From contig NZ_BJHU01000006.1 of the NCBI RefSeq assembly GCF_005405905.1, positions 1 to 64,000 on the forward strand: a DNA stretch of 64,000 nucleotides. The letters are read 5' to 3'. The notes beneath the pieces were generated by a model. It ran no database searches and had not been told where the DNA came from. It was given only the letters and a program-made list of their open reading frames with translations. This document shows, piece by piece, positions 45,309 through 54,643 of the stretch. The position numbers and the translations under genes were made by a program. Each line of letters begins with the position of its first letter. The first letter of the stretch is position 1. The stretch is from Acidovorax sp. NB1 (GTDB lineage Bacteria > Pseudomonadota > Gammaproteobacteria > Burkholderiales > Burkholderiaceae_C).

Positions 45309-46654
45309 TGGGAGTTGGAAGTTGGAGCAGTAGGAGCGGATGGAGCCGCTGGCGCAGGCGCCACAACGGCCGCTTTGCGGGGGAACACCGCATCCCGAGC
45401 AAGCAGCGAAATGGAGGGGATGTAGGTGACCAGCATCAGACAACCCAGAATGACCAGCACAAACGGAAGCAGATGACCAATGATGCGGTCCAGGGAAATC
45501 TTGGCCACGGTACAGGCCGCAAACAGGTTGACGCCAAAGGGCGGCGTGATCATGCCCAGGGCCAGGTTGACAACCATGATCGTGCCGAAATGCACGGGGT
45601 CTACCCCGAAGTGGATAGCAACAGGCACCAGGATGGGCGCCAGAACAATGATGGCGGCCGAGGTTTCAATGAACATGCCGATGACAAAGAGCGCCGCATT
45701 CACGCCCAGCAGAAACCAGCCGGGCGAGCGCAGCACCTCGGTCAGCCACACGCCAATCGCATCCGGGATGCCAGCCCGTGTGATGAGGAAAGCGAACAGC
45801 CCCGCATTGGCAATGATGAACAGGATCACGGCGCTGGAGAGCACCGACTTGCGCAGCACCTGGACGAGGTCTGCGAGCCTGAGCTCGCGATGGATGAGCA
45901 GCCCCACCATCAGGGCGTAGAACACCGCAACCACGGATGCCTCGGTGGGCGTGAAGATGCCACCATAGATGCCCCCCAGGATGATCACCGGCATCAGGAG
46001 AGCCCACCCGGCCTCGCGCGTGGCCACCAGCGGAGGCAAACGGCCTTCGCCGTCTTGCTTGCCCCAGCCCTTGTAGCGTGCGTGCAGGTGCACAAACAGC
46101 ATCAGCGCACCGCCAATCAGCAGGCCAGGACCCAGGCCCGCAACAAACAGCTCGCCAATGGACACTTCGGCGGCCACACCGAACAGGATCATGGGAATGG
46201 ACGGCGGAATGATCACGCCCAGCTCTGCTGCCGTGGCCTGCAATGACGCGGCATAGCTGGTGGGATAGCCATGCTTGACCAGCGCAGGGATCAGGATGGA
46301 CCCGATGGCGAACGTGGTGGCCACCGAAGAGCCTGATACGGCCGCAAAAATCATGCAGGTGAGCACGCAGCTCATGGGCAAACCGCCTTGCACGCCGCCC
46401 ACCAGCGATTTCGCGAAATGGACCAGGCGGCGAGAGATGCCACCGTTCTCCATCAAGTTTCCGGCAAGGATGAAAAACGGTACGGCGGCCAGCGGAAAGC
46501 GGTCGATGGCGGAAAACATTTCCTTGGGAACAAGTATGAGCCGCGCCGGGTCGAAGAACGCCAGCCCCAGGATGGCAGAGCCACCAATGGAAACGGCGAT
46601 GGACACGCTGAACGCGAAGCCCAGCAACATGGTGACAAGCAGGGTGAGCGACAT
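45305..46654 (-). CDS. dctM: TRAP transporter large permease (DctM family)
   Basis: The 449-residue protein has about 12-13 membrane helices. SGSSVATTFAIGSILIPALV and ELGVIIPPSIPMILFGV are the DctM signatures, followed by a short alanine/proline tail. With the small permease and the binding protein encoded next to it, it should carry out sodium-driven uptake of the acid sugar. It overlaps the RuBisCO-like gene by four bases. Confidence 0.93.
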   Translation of the reverse strand: MSLTLLVTMLLGFAFSVSIAVSIGGSAILGLAFFDPARLILVPKEMFSAIDRFPLAAVPFFILAGNLMENGGISRRLVHFAKSLVGGVQGGLPMSCVLTCMIFAAVSGSSVATTFAIGSILIPALVKHGYPTSYAASLQATAAELGVIIPPSIPMILFGVAAEVSIGELFVAGLGPGLLIGGALMLFVHLHARYKGWGKQDGEGRLPPLVATREAGWALLMPVIILGGIYGGIFTPTEASVVAVFYALMVGLLIHRELRLADLVQVLRKSVLSSAVILFIIANAGLFAFLITRAGIPDAIGVWLTEVLRSPGWFLLGVNAALFVIGMFIETSAAIIVLAPILVPVAIHFGVDPVHFGTIMVVNLALGMITPPFGVNLFAACTVAKISLDRIIGHLLPFVLVILGCLMLVTYIPSISLLARDAVFPRKAAVVAPAPAAPSAPTAPTSNSQ

Positions 46655-46687
46655 GGCTTGGGGTGTACAGGTTGACGCAGCAGAGGA

Positions 46688-47179
46688 CTACTGCGCGGTA
46701 GAAAGCTCGTCGTCCACGGGGTCGAGGTGGTGCGCCACCACCGCCAGCATGGCAAGCAGCGCGCCCACAGGCAACGCGGCGTATGCCCAGCCCATCGACA
46801 GATCCATGCTGGCAAAGGTCTGGAAACGCACGCGCTGCACCAGGTCCAGCCCAAACCACGCCAGCACAACGAGAAACAGGAGGTTGACCGTGGTGATAGT
46901 CCCGCGCACCACCTTGCGCCATGCGCCCTTCGAGACACGCAGCATCAGGTCCACCGAGACCAGGGCACCTTGACGGAACGCCGCCACGATGCCCAGCGCC
47001 ACCATCCAGATCAACAACCGCCGCATGGCTTCTTCCGTCCATGAAGAGGGCTGCTGGAACAAAAACCGGGCGATCACCTGCCACAGCCCCAGGCACGAGA
47101 CGATGGCGAGCAAGCCACATGCAACAGCCATGCTGAGGCTGGTCAAGCCACGGTCAAGGCGGAGTATGAGATTTTTCAT
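46688..47179 (-). CDS. dctQ: TRAP transporter small permease (DctQ family)
   Basis: The 163-residue protein has four membrane helices, with SSWTEEAMRRLLIWMVALG as the DctQ signature. Start ATG 47179 begins MKNLILRLDRGL. It is encoded 33 bases before dctM. Confidence 0.9.
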   Translation of the reverse strand: MKNLILRLDRGLTSLSMAVACGLLAIVSCLGLWQVIARFLFQQPSSWTEEAMRRLLIWMVALGIVAAFRQGALVSVDLMLRVSKGAWRKVVRGTITTVNLLFLVVLAWFGLDLVQRVRFQTFASMDLSMGWAYAALPVGALLAMLAVVAHHLDPVDDELSTAQ

Positions 47180-47343
47180 GGATGGGAACGGTGGACCCAG
47201 GGGCTGCAGGCACGCCACGGCCGCCATCGGCGCGTGGAATGGCCCGGCCCTGACGGACCACCCTGAACAAGAACCAAGGAAGCGGAGGGTGCGCACCCAG
47301 GGGTGCGGCCCCCGCTGACGAAGAACGCAGCAGTCCGGGTGAA

Positions 47344-48330
47344 CTACTTCACGGCCTGGATGCTGGCAATGCGCTCTGCACCGAACTCCCGGGCATAGGC
47401 CGTATAAGCGGGCGCCACAGCTTTGCGGAAGCTGTCGCCATTGACGTTTTCGTCAATCTGCATGCCGTCCTTGCGCAGCTCGGCGATGCCGTTGGCTTCG
47501 TCATCATTGACCTTTTTGCGCTGGACGGCGGCGGCCTTGCGCGCGGCCGCAGTGAACACCTGCTTGTCGGCCTCGGACAGCTTGCCCCAGATCGCAGGAG
47601 AGAGCACCAGCACCGCTGGCGAGTACACATGCTTGGTCAGAGACAGGTACTTTTGGACCTGGGACAGCTTGGCAGAAAGGATCACGGGGATGGGGTTTTC
47701 CTGTCCATCCACGGTCCCTTGTTGCAGCGCGGTGAAAACTTCGGGCCAGGCCATCGGCGTGGGCATGATGCCGAAGGTCTTGTAGCCCTCCATGTGCACC
47801 TTGTTTTCCATGGTGCGCATCTTCAGACCACGCGCATCTTCTGCACTGTGGATCGCGCGCTTGCTGTTGGTCATGTGGCGAAAGCCGTTCTCGGTCCACG
47901 CCAGCCCGACGATGCCTTTGGCCGTCATCTTGGACAACAGCTCCTGCCCGATAGGGCCGTCCATCACCTTGCGGGCATGGTCGTAGTCGCGGAACAGGAA
48001 AGGAATATCGACGATCTTCACCTCGGGCACAAAGTTTCCAAGGGCGCCCGTGGACACGTTGGCTGCATCCTGGGTGCCCAGCTGAACGGCTTCGATCATC
48101 TCGCGCTCACCACCGAGCGAATTGTTGGGAAACTGCTGGCACTTGTAGCGACCCTGGGTCCCCGCGTCCACGGCATCACAAAACGCCACAGCCCCCATAC
48201 CGTAGTGCGAGTTGAGGGCGTTGGAGTAGCCAATCTTGAGCACAGTCTGCGCTTGCGCGCCTGCGTGCAGAAACAGGCAAGCCATCAAGGCGGCGGCCTT
48301 GGTCATCGAACGGCGGAAAGTTTTGTTCAT
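47344..48330 (-). CDS. dctP: TRAP transporter substrate-binding protein (DctP family)
   Basis: The 328-residue periplasmic protein has a signal peptide (ending AGAQAQT). VDIPFLFRDYDHARKV, GIVGLAWTENGFRHMTNSKR and LKMRTMENKVHMEGYK hold the conserved arginine that binds the carboxylate of the ligand. The operon context suggests an aldonate such as D-apionate. GGAGAC lies upstream of the ATG. Confidence 0.93.
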   Translation of the reverse strand: MNKTFRRSMTKAAALMACLFLHAGAQAQTVLKIGYSNALNSHYGMGAVAFCDAVDAGTQGRYKCQQFPNNSLGGEREMIEAVQLGTQDAANVSTGALGNFVPEVKIVDIPFLFRDYDHARKVMDGPIGQELLSKMTAKGIVGLAWTENGFRHMTNSKRAIHSAEDARGLKMRTMENKVHMEGYKTFGIMPTPMAWPEVFTALQQGTVDGQENPIPVILSAKLSQVQKYLSLTKHVYSPAVLVLSPAIWGKLSEADKQVFTAAARKAAAVQRKKVNDDEANGIAELRKDGMQIDENVNGDSFRKAVAPAYTAYAREFGAERIASIQAVK

Positions 48331-48474
48331 CGTTTTGTCTCCTGTGTGGTGGTTTTTTCAAACATGACGGGGGCGCAACACAACCCAGGCCAGCACGCCC
48401 CACCAAGGCGGGCGGCTTTGCACACTGCTTTTTGCGGAAGCCCCGGGAAAGATGCGCGCGCGGTGCCCAGGCAA

Positions 48475-49305
48475 TCAGGTAATGCGACGGATGCTTTCCG
48501 CAATCTCGTCCTTGTCGAACACGTTTTTCCAGTCATCCCGCATGAGGCGGGGCTTGCCATGGACGATGGCCTTGTTGCAGGCATCGGAGAACTGGCCGGG
48601 AATCTGCTTGAAGATCACTGCGCTCAGGATGGTCATGTGGCCCAGCAGGAAATCGCGGGCCGCATCGGCAGGCACGCCCCGGGCGATCACTTCGTCCATG
48701 GCCTCCCGCATCACATCGAGCAAGGTGGCGCAAACAGTTTCTGAAAGGCCGGGCTCCAGCATCGCCATCTGCTCCACCGTCACGCGGTACGAGCGCTCAA
48801 TCGGCTGATAGATGGTTTTGGCAATCGACTCACCCAGATCAAAAGCCGACTCGGGCCCCTGCATCAGCGCGCTCACGACCGACTGCGGCGCGGCCACTCC
48901 GCCAAAGTAGTCGGGCGAACCTGCCTGGTGCGCCCGGGGGTGGAAGATCGAAGGGTGACAAGGGTGCGCCACGAAATACACCAGATCGGCCCGATCCGGC
49001 AGATGCCCGGCAAAAGGCGCCGCCGCATCCAGCGTCATCACCATCGTGCCCGGCTTGAGCTGCGGCGCCATGTCGGCAGCCAACCGGCCAATCAGCGTAT
49101 CCGGCACGGCAAGGATCACCACATCCACGCCATCCAGCGCCTGCGCCATGGGCATGCATTCAACACCCACCTCGGTGCGCAAGCGCTCCTGACCCACGGC
49201 GCTTGGCTCGACGTGGCGCACCTCATAGGGCGAACCCTTCAAGTTCTGCGACAGGCGAACCCCCATCTTCCCCCCTGCACCAAACAGCGCAATCTTTGCG
49301 GTCAT
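48475..49305 (-). CDS. apnO: NAD(P)-dependent 6-phosphogluconate-dehydrogenase-like enzyme, probable D-apionate oxidoisomerase
   Basis: The 276-residue product has a Rossmann motif GAGGKMGVRLSQ (9-20), VVILAVPDTLIG, and a helical C-terminal domain. It is annotated in relatives as a phosphogluconate dehydrogenase C-terminal protein. ApnO from known apiose pathways has this form and converts D-apionate to 3-oxo-isoapionate, the substrate of the DUF1537 kinase. It is the first gene of the operon. GGAGAG before ATG 49305 decides the start over ATG 49326. Confidence 0.8.
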   Translation of the reverse strand: MTAKIALFGAGGKMGVRLSQNLKGSPYEVRHVEPSAVGQERLRTEVGVECMPMAQALDGVDVVILAVPDTLIGRLAADMAPQLKPGTMVMTLDAAAPFAGHLPDRADLVYFVAHPCHPSIFHPRAHQAGSPDYFGGVAAPQSVVSALMQGPESAFDLGESIAKTIYQPIERSYRVTVEQMAMLEPGLSETVCATLLDVMREAMDEVIARGVPADAARDFLLGHMTILSAVIFKQIPGQFSDACNKAIVHGKPRLMRDDWKNVFDKDEIAESIRRIT

Positions 49306-49396
49306 GTATCTCTCCATCGTTGGCAAGAGTGCGGCTGAATGCCGCCCCCCTGAGTCACCGGAGATGGCCTGCGGATCGGGCCACCTTTCTGGTGTG

Positions 49397-49417
49397 ATGG
49401 TATGACGAGTACATCAT
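49397..49417. promoter_or_regulatory. Candidate GntR/FCD operator before apnO
   Basis: ATGGTATGACGAGTACATCA plus T is an imperfect dyad: arms ATGGTAT and (reverse) ATGATGT agree in five of seven bases around seven bases. It lies 92 bases before the apnO start. FCD regulators bind dyads of this size near their operons. Confidence 0.4.
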
Positions 49418-49570
49418 CATCTATAGAGGGTTTTCCCGGGACTGTCGCTCCGTGATCCCGCTGCGCTAAAGGCCCGACAAGGGTTCAACCGCCGAGGACA
49501 AGGAGGACGCACACCACGCATCTATAAGGCAAAACCAGCGCGTTCCATGAAGCACACCCCGCATGCCGAA

Positions 49571-49617
49571 GTGCTATCCATTCAATAGCGTGATATGAAT
49601 ATTTGGCAAGCACCTTG
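49571..49617. repeat. Intergenic GCTA-type repeat, short copy
   Basis: GCTATCCATTCAATAGC is the palindromic core, followed by an AT-rich diverged tail ATGAATATTTGGC. Confidence 0.5.
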
Positions 49618-49723
49618 AGCCCCTCTTACACCTAAACTACCCACTGCATTTACCCAATCTGCACCGCACGGCCCCGGTGCCCGCCCTGGCGGCACGACCA
49701 GCCCTACCTGCCCCACGCCTCCC

Positions 49724-50362
49724 ATGACCCGCCCTGCCCCACCCCGCCTGATCCGCTTCAACAAACCCTATGGCGTGCTCAGCCAGTTCACGGCCGAGGG
49801 CAAGTGGCAGGGGCTGAAGGACTACATCGACCTGCCCGGCGTGTACGTGGCCGGGCGCCTGGACGCCGACAGCGAAGGCCTGCTGCTGCTGACCAACAGC
49901 GGCCCGCTGCAGGCCCACATTGCCGACCCGCGCTTCAAGATGGAGAAAACCTACTGGGTGCAGGTCGAAGGCGTCCCGGATGAAGCCGCGCTGGCCGCAC
50001 TGCGCAGCGGCGTGGTGCTGAACGACGGCCCCACCCTGCCCGCCCGCGCGCGGCTGATGGAACCCGCGCCCGCCGTGTGGGACCGCGACCCGCCCATCCG
50101 CGAACGCAAAGCCATCCCCACCGCGTGGATCGAACTCATCATCCGCGAGGGCCGCAACCGCCAGGTGCGCCGCATGACGGCCGCCGTGGGTCACCCCACG
50201 CTGCGGCTGATCCGCGCAGCCATCGGGCCGCACACGCTCGACGGCCTGGCGCCCGGCACCTGGGCCGACGCCGATGCAGGCAGCTACGCCGCCACCGCCC
50301 CCATGCGCCGCGACAGCGCCGAGCCCCGCGCGCGCAAGAACCCGCGCAAGCCGTCGGCGTAG
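49724..50362 (+). CDS. rluE: 23S rRNA pseudouridine synthase, RluE/RsuA family
   Basis: The 212-residue product has [11 protein letters not shown], the catalytic aspartate in [15 protein letters not shown] and the closing motif [19 protein letters not shown], as in RluE (U2457). There is no S4 domain, which matches RluE rather than RsuA. The C-terminal tail is basic. Its 3' end overlaps that of the convergent GST gene by 79 bases. Confidence 0.9.
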   Translation: MTRPAPPRLIRFNKPYGVLSQFTAEGKWQGLKDYIDLPGVYVAGRLDADSEGLLLLTNSGPLQAHIADPRFKMEKTYWVQVEGVPDEAALAALRSGVVLNDGPTLPARARLMEPAPAVWDRDPPIRERKAIPTAWIELIIREGRNRQVRRMTAAVGHPTLRLIRAAIGPHTLDGLAPGTWADADAGSYAATAPMRRDSAEPRARKNPRKPSA

Positions 50363-50988
50363 TCCGGCCCCACGGCCTGCTGCACCGAGGTGCGGGCGGC
50401 CAATGCGGTGCGCCAGTGCGCCACCTGCGGCAGGCCCTGCCACAGGCCCAGGTCGTCCACACCCGGCAGGTCATCGATCACATCGAAGTACCGGAACACG
50501 GGGCCGAACACCGCGTCCACCATGCCAAAGTCCGCCCCCGCGAAATAGGGGCCGGGCCCGCTGCGTTGCGCCAGCGCGTGTTCGATCTGCACAAAACGGC
50601 TGCGCAGCTCCTGCGCGCGGCCCTGCAGGGCGGCCTCGTCGGGCGCGGAGTAGAACGCGCCGATGGTGCCCAGCACCGCAGAGCCAAACTCCATCCAGGC
50701 CCGGTGGCGTGCGCGCTGCAGTGGGTCTTGCGGGTGCAGCGCGGGCATGGCCACATCGTCCAGGTATTCGCAGATCACGGCCGATTCGAACAGGCTCTGG
50801 CCGCGCACCTGCAGCACGGGTGTCTTGCCCAGGGGCGAGAGGGCCAGGAACCAGTCGGGCTTGTTCGCCAGGTCGATGGTGCGGCGCTCGAACGCCAAGC
50901 CCTTTTCGTGCAGCACGATGGCCACGCGCTGCACGTAGGGGCACAGTGCGTGCGAGACCAGCGTGAGCGCGGGTGCGGCCCCGGTCAC
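50284..50988 (-). CDS. Glutathione S-transferase family protein
   Basis: The 234-residue product has a thioredoxin-like N-terminal domain with CPYVQR (residue 16 cysteine, as in omega or stringent-starvation-like types), [20 protein letters not shown] and an all-helical C-terminal domain. Its ATG overlaps the stop of the next upstream GST gene (ATGA). Confidence 0.87.
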   Translation of the reverse strand: MTGAAPALTLVSHALCPYVQRVAIVLHEKGLAFERRTIDLANKPDWFLALSPLGKTPVLQVRGQSLFESAVICEYLDDVAMPALHPQDPLQRARHRAWMEFGSAVLGTIGAFYSAPDEAALQGRAQELRSRFVQIEHALAQRSGPGPYFAGADFGMVDAVFGPVFRYFDVIDDLPGVDDLGLWQGLPQVAHWRTALAARTSVQQAVGPDYADGLRGFLRARGSALSRRMGAVAA

Positions 50989-51593
50989 GACAACAGCCCC
51001 TCGGCGCGCAGTGCGACCTGCACCTGCGGGCGGGCTGCCACGCGCGCCATCCAGGCCTGCAGGTGCGGGTAGGCGGTGAGCGGGATGCCCAGCAGGTTCG
51101 ACCAGTTGACGATGGTGAAGCCATAGGCATCGGCCACGCTGTAACGGCCCGCCAGGAAGTCGCTACGCGACAGCACGGCATCCATCTCGGCAAACCGCAC
51201 GGCCAGTTTGGCCCGCACAGCCTGGCGCGTGGAGTCTGCCGTCTCCTTGTGCCACAGCCAGGGGCTGAAGCCCTTGTGCAGCTCGGTGCTGACGAAGGTG
51301 AGCCACTCCAGCACCGCCAGGCGTTCGCGCGAGCCAGGCTGGCCGATGAGGGTCTGTGCCGGATCCAGGTCGGCCACGTACTGCAGCAAGGCTGCGGCTT
51401 CGGTGTGGCGCGAGTGGTCGTCCAGCTCCAGCAGGGGCACATAGCCACGCGGCGAGATGTCGAGGTAGTTGGTGCCGGTTTCGGTGGTGTGGCGGGCCAG
51501 ATCGACCTTGACCAGGTCGAAAGAGGCGCCCACCTCACGCAGGGCAATGTGGACGGCGAGCGAGCAGGCGCCAGGGGCGTGGTAGAGCTTCAT
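50985..51593 (-). CDS. Glutathione S-transferase, beta class
   Basis: The 202-residue product begins MKLYHAPGACSLAVHIAL with the beta-class cysteine, then YVPLLELDD and EAAALLQYVADL. The helical domain holds YSVADAYGFTIVNW. It is the first gene of a two-GST operon that diverges from a LysR regulator, the likely controller. Confidence 0.92.
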   Translation of the reverse strand: MKLYHAPGACSLAVHIALREVGASFDLVKVDLARHTTETGTNYLDISPRGYVPLLELDDHSRHTEAAALLQYVADLDPAQTLIGQPGSRERLAVLEWLTFVSTELHKGFSPWLWHKETADSTRQAVRAKLAVRFAEMDAVLSRSDFLAGRYSVADAYGFTIVNWSNLLGIPLTAYPHLQAWMARVAARPQVQVALRAEGLLS

Positions 51594-51710
51594 GATGGCA
51601 AAGTGCTTTCTTGGGTGTGCAAGGTGGAAGGTCGCCCCCGGAGACCACAGGCTGGCACCGGGCGGCAAACAGAATCTATGCTTGCACCTACGCAAACAAA
51701 ATCCGCAGCC

Positions 51711-52601
51711 ATGAAATCAACCATTGCACCAACGCAATATCGTCTGGGCGCTGCCGAGCTAGAAGTGCTGCTGGCCATGGTGCGCACCGGCACACTGGCG
51801 GCGGCGGGCGAGCGGCTGGGGGTGGATGCATCCACCGTGTTCCGCGCCATCCAGCGCATCGAGCGCGGGCTGGGCCAGCCGTTGTTCGAGCGCTCGCGTG
51901 CGGGCTACCGCGCCTCGGAACTGACCAAGGCGCTGGCCGAACAGGCCGAGCGTGTTGAGGCCGCACTGGAAGCCGCGCGCACCGCCGCGCAGGCCCAGCC
52001 CGAGCAGATCACAGGCACGGTGCGCATCTCCACCACCGACACCATCCTGCACGGCCTCATCGCCCCGGCCCTGCAGCAGCTGCAACCCCAGCACCCGGCC
52101 CTGGCGTACGAGCTGCACGCGGGCAACGAGCTGGTGAGCCTCACGCGGCGTGACACCGACATCGCCGTGCGTGCCACCAAGCGCCCGCCGCAGCACCTGG
52201 TGGGCCGGCAGCTGGGCATGGTCCGCGCAGCGCTCTACACCGCCGCAACCAGCCCGCTGGCCCTGTCCGACGTGGAGGCGGGCCACGCGGCCTGGATTGC
52301 CCCGGACGACGCCCTGCCCGACCACCCTTCAGTGCGCTGGCGCAAGAAGCGTTTTCCCAAGGCGCAACCCACCTACCGCGTGAACAGCCTGCTCACGGTG
52401 ATGGAGCTGGTGGCGCTGGGCATGGGCGTGGGCGTACTGCCGATCTTTCTGGCTCAGGCCCGCAGCGACCTGCGCCCGCTCACCGGGTCGCTGGCCGACT
52501 GCGAGACCGAGCTGTGGTTGCTGACGCACCCCGAGTCGCGCCACCTGCGGCGCATTGCGGCGGTGTATGGGCACCTTGCGGAGACGGTGCAGATGCCGTG
52601 A
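51711..52601 (+). CDS. LysR-family transcriptional regulator
   Basis: The 296-residue product has the N-terminal helix-turn-helix (TLAAAGERLGVDASTVFRAIQRIE) and a substrate-binding domain (GTVRISTTDTILHGLIAPAL). It is divergent from the two GST genes. ATG 51711 is preferred because it gives the usual distance to the helix-turn-helix; ATG 51678 is in frame too. Neither has a clear ribosome site. Confidence 0.9.
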   Translation: MKSTIAPTQYRLGAAELEVLLAMVRTGTLAAAGERLGVDASTVFRAIQRIERGLGQPLFERSRAGYRASELTKALAEQAERVEAALEAARTAAQAQPEQITGTVRISTTDTILHGLIAPALQQLQPQHPALAYELHAGNELVSLTRRDTDIAVRATKRPPQHLVGRQLGMVRAALYTAATSPLALSDVEAGHAAWIAPDDALPDHPSVRWRKKRFPKAQPTYRVNSLLTVMELVALGMGVGVLPIFLAQARSDLRPLTGSLADCETELWLLTHPESRHLRRIAAVYGHLAETVQMP

Positions 52602-52714
52602 CACAGGGCAAACCGTACAGGAGAGCTGTGAGGATGTGCTGCCAACACGTTGTCAGCAGCCACGCACTATGGTGTCCGCACCCACAGCGCAGCCCCCACC
52701 CCCGCATTCATCCC

Positions 52715-53260
52715 ATGACCTCCGCCCAGTTCTACGGCGCAGCCAGCCTCGATGGCTTCATCGCCACACCCGACCACGACCTGGGCTGGCTGCTGCAGTT
52801 TGGCGATATCGAAGGCTCCAGCTACCCCGCCTTCATCCGCGATGTGGGCGCGCTGGCCATGGGGTCGCACACCTATGAATGGATGCTGAAACACGCCATC
52901 GACGCGGGACAGCCGTGGCCTTACGCGCAACCCACATGGGTATTCAGCTCGCGCACGCTGCGGGGCATTGCGGGCGCCGATGTGCGGTTTGTGCGCGGCG
53001 ATGTGCGGCCGGTGCACCAGGCCATGGTGCAGGCGGCGGCGGGGCGCAATGTGTGGATCGTGGGCGGGGGCGAGCTGGCAGGGCAGTTTTACGACGCGGG
53101 CCTGCTCGACGAGCTGATCGTGCAGATCGCCCCGGTCACGCTGGGCGCAGGCACGCCGCTGTTGCCGCGCCGGATCGCCCAACCGGCGCTGCGCCTGACG
53201 TCGGTGACCACGCTGGGCGGCCTGTTTGCGGAGCTGCGCTACGCGGTGCCACGCCCGTAG
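52715..53260 (+). CDS. RibD/dihydrofolate-reductase-fold protein
   Basis: The 181-residue product has AASLDGFIATPDHDLGWL, LAMGSHTYEWML and NVWIVGGGELAGQFYDAGLLDE. These are the DHFR-like RibD C-terminal signatures that bind NADPH. YyaP and YwjB-type members have no assigned role. A GCTA-type repeat follows. Confidence 0.87.
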   Translation: MTSAQFYGAASLDGFIATPDHDLGWLLQFGDIEGSSYPAFIRDVGALAMGSHTYEWMLKHAIDAGQPWPYAQPTWVFSSRTLRGIAGADVRFVRGDVRPVHQAMVQAAAGRNVWIVGGGELAGQFYDAGLLDELIVQIAPVTLGAGTPLLPRRIAQPALRLTSVTTLGGLFAELRYAVPRP

Positions 53261-53271
53261 CCAGTGCATGA

Positions 53272-53338
53272 ATTGCTACATATTTAGTAGCTTCTTGAAC
53301 AATACAGACGCGCGGTAACGGCCATTTTTTCTTGCAAG
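53272..53338 (+). repeat. Intergenic GCTA-type repeat
   Basis: TTGCTACATATTTAGTAGCT is the palindromic start, followed by the tail GACGCGCGGTAACGGCCATT. It lies between convergent genes. Confidence 0.7.
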
Positions 53339-53356
53339 AGAATCGCCCCACCCGGG

Positions 53357-53821
53357 CTACCCCAGCGGCACCGCCTTATTCACCGGGTGCGACAGCACCA
53401 GCGAAGTGGACACACTGCCAAACGCGGCCAGGGCATCGACCACACGCTCCAGGTCGGCGGGCTGGCCGAAGGCGCAGCGCACCACAAAACAGTCTTCGCC
53501 TGTCACGCGCACGGCATCCAGCACCTCGGGCATGGACTGGAACAGCAACACATAACGCTGGATGTGTTCGTGCGTGGTGCGCACCCGCACCACGGCCTGC
53601 AGGCTCAGACCCACGGCGGCGAGGTTGATGCGGGCGGCGTAGCCCGCAATCACACCCGCGTCTTCGAGCTTTTTCACGCGCTCGCTCATGGCGGGCTGCG
53701 ACAGGCCGATCTGCTTGCCTAGCGCCGACAGGCTCTGGCGCGCGTCGTGCTGCAGGGCCATGAGGATCTGCCGGTCTTTCTTGTCCAGTTCCACAGCGTG
53801 CTTTCTTAACGATGACTTCAA
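53357..53821 (-). CDS. Lrp/AsnC-family transcriptional regulator
   Basis: The 154-residue protein has a helix-turn-helix (SLSALGKQIGLSQPAMSERVKKL) and a RAM domain (VRVTGEDCFVVRCAFG). It is divergent from the hydrolase gene, 103 bases away. Target unknown. Confidence 0.92.
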   Translation of the reverse strand: MKSSLRKHAVELDKKDRQILMALQHDARQSLSALGKQIGLSQPAMSERVKKLEDAGVIAGYAARINLAAVGLSLQAVVRVRTTHEHIQRYVLLFQSMPEVLDAVRVTGEDCFVVRCAFGQPADLERVVDALAAFGSVSTSLVLSHPVNKAVPLG

Positions 53822-53924
53822 GGTTTGGGCGGGTGATTTCCGATCGCTGCCACTGGCCGAAGCGGCGGCGGTTTCCTATCGTGGGCGGGCAGTGATGGAT
53901 CTGCTTTGACGACAAGGAATTTGG

Positions 53925-54482
53925 ATGACGACGCGACCAGTTTTGCTCATTCCGGGCATCTACAACTCGGGCCCCACACATTGGCAATCATTGTGGCAAA
54001 CCCAGCATGCAGGGGTGCTGCGGGTGGAGCAAGCCGACTGGGACCACCCCGTGTGCGACACCTGGGTGCGTGCGCTCGATGATGCGATTGCCGCGCTGCC
54101 GCAGCCCCCCATTCTGGTGGCCCACAGCCTGGGCTGCCTGGTGGCGTTGCACTGGGCCGCGCGCCACCACCGGGCCGTGCATGCGCTGCTGCTGGTGGCG
54201 GTGCCCGACCCCAGCGGGCCGAACTTTCCGGCCGAAGCCCGGGGTTTTGCGCCGCTGCCTGCCGCGTTGCCAGCACGGCCCACCCTGCCGCCCCCGACAA
54301 GACGGGTGCTGATGAGCAGCACCACCGACCCCTATTCCACCCCCGGTTTTTCGGCGCAATGCGCCAGCGCCTGGAACGCCGAGCCTGTGGTGCTGGGCGC
54401 GCGGGGCCACCTCAATGCCGACAGCGGGCTGGGCGACTGGCCCGAGGGGTGGGAACAGATAACGCGCTGGCGCGGCGAGTGA
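53925..54482 (+). CDS. RBBP9/YdeN-type alpha/beta hydrolase
   Basis: The 185-residue protein has LLIPGIYNSGPTHWQSLW at the oxyanion strand, the nucleophile in VAHSLGCLVAL, the aspartate in SSTTDPYSTP and the histidine in ARGHLNADSG. This is the DUF452/RBBP9 serine-hydrolase pattern. Substrate unknown. Confidence 0.9.
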   Translation: MTTRPVLLIPGIYNSGPTHWQSLWQTQHAGVLRVEQADWDHPVCDTWVRALDDAIAALPQPPILVAHSLGCLVALHWAARHHRAVHALLLVAVPDPSGPNFPAEARGFAPLPAALPARPTLPPPTRRVLMSSTTDPYSTPGFSAQCASAWNAEPVVLGARGHLNADSGLGDWPEGWEQITRWRGE

Positions 54483-54529
54483 TGCCCGCCCTACCGCTGC
54501 GGGGCGACAGGCCTCACACGTTCAGCCTT

Positions 54530-54643
54530 AGAGCGGCTAACAAAACTCAGCGAAGCGGTTCTGGCTAGGCGCTGCGTCGCAGGCAGTACGCGTAGTACGA
54601 CAAGACGCGGCAACAACGCCAGAAGAGTTTTGTTAGCCGCTCT
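54530..54643. repeat. MITE-like element with 19-base perfect terminal inverted repeats
   Basis: AGAGCGGCTAACAAAACTC (54530-54548) is exactly inverted at 54625-54643. Inside, TTCTGGC/GCCAGAA and GTAC...GTAC arms give further pairing, so almost all of the 114 bases fold. No open frame is present. It lies between convergent genes and provides the last bases of the DUF2242 stop region. Confidence 0.75.

Larger units (their letters stand above)
49306..49723. other. 418-base intergenic region upstream of the acid-sugar operon
   Basis: No gene is seen. It holds the candidate GntR operator at 49397-49417 and one copy of the GCTA-type repeat at 49571-49617. The rest shows no structure I can interpret. 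Confidence 0.6.
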
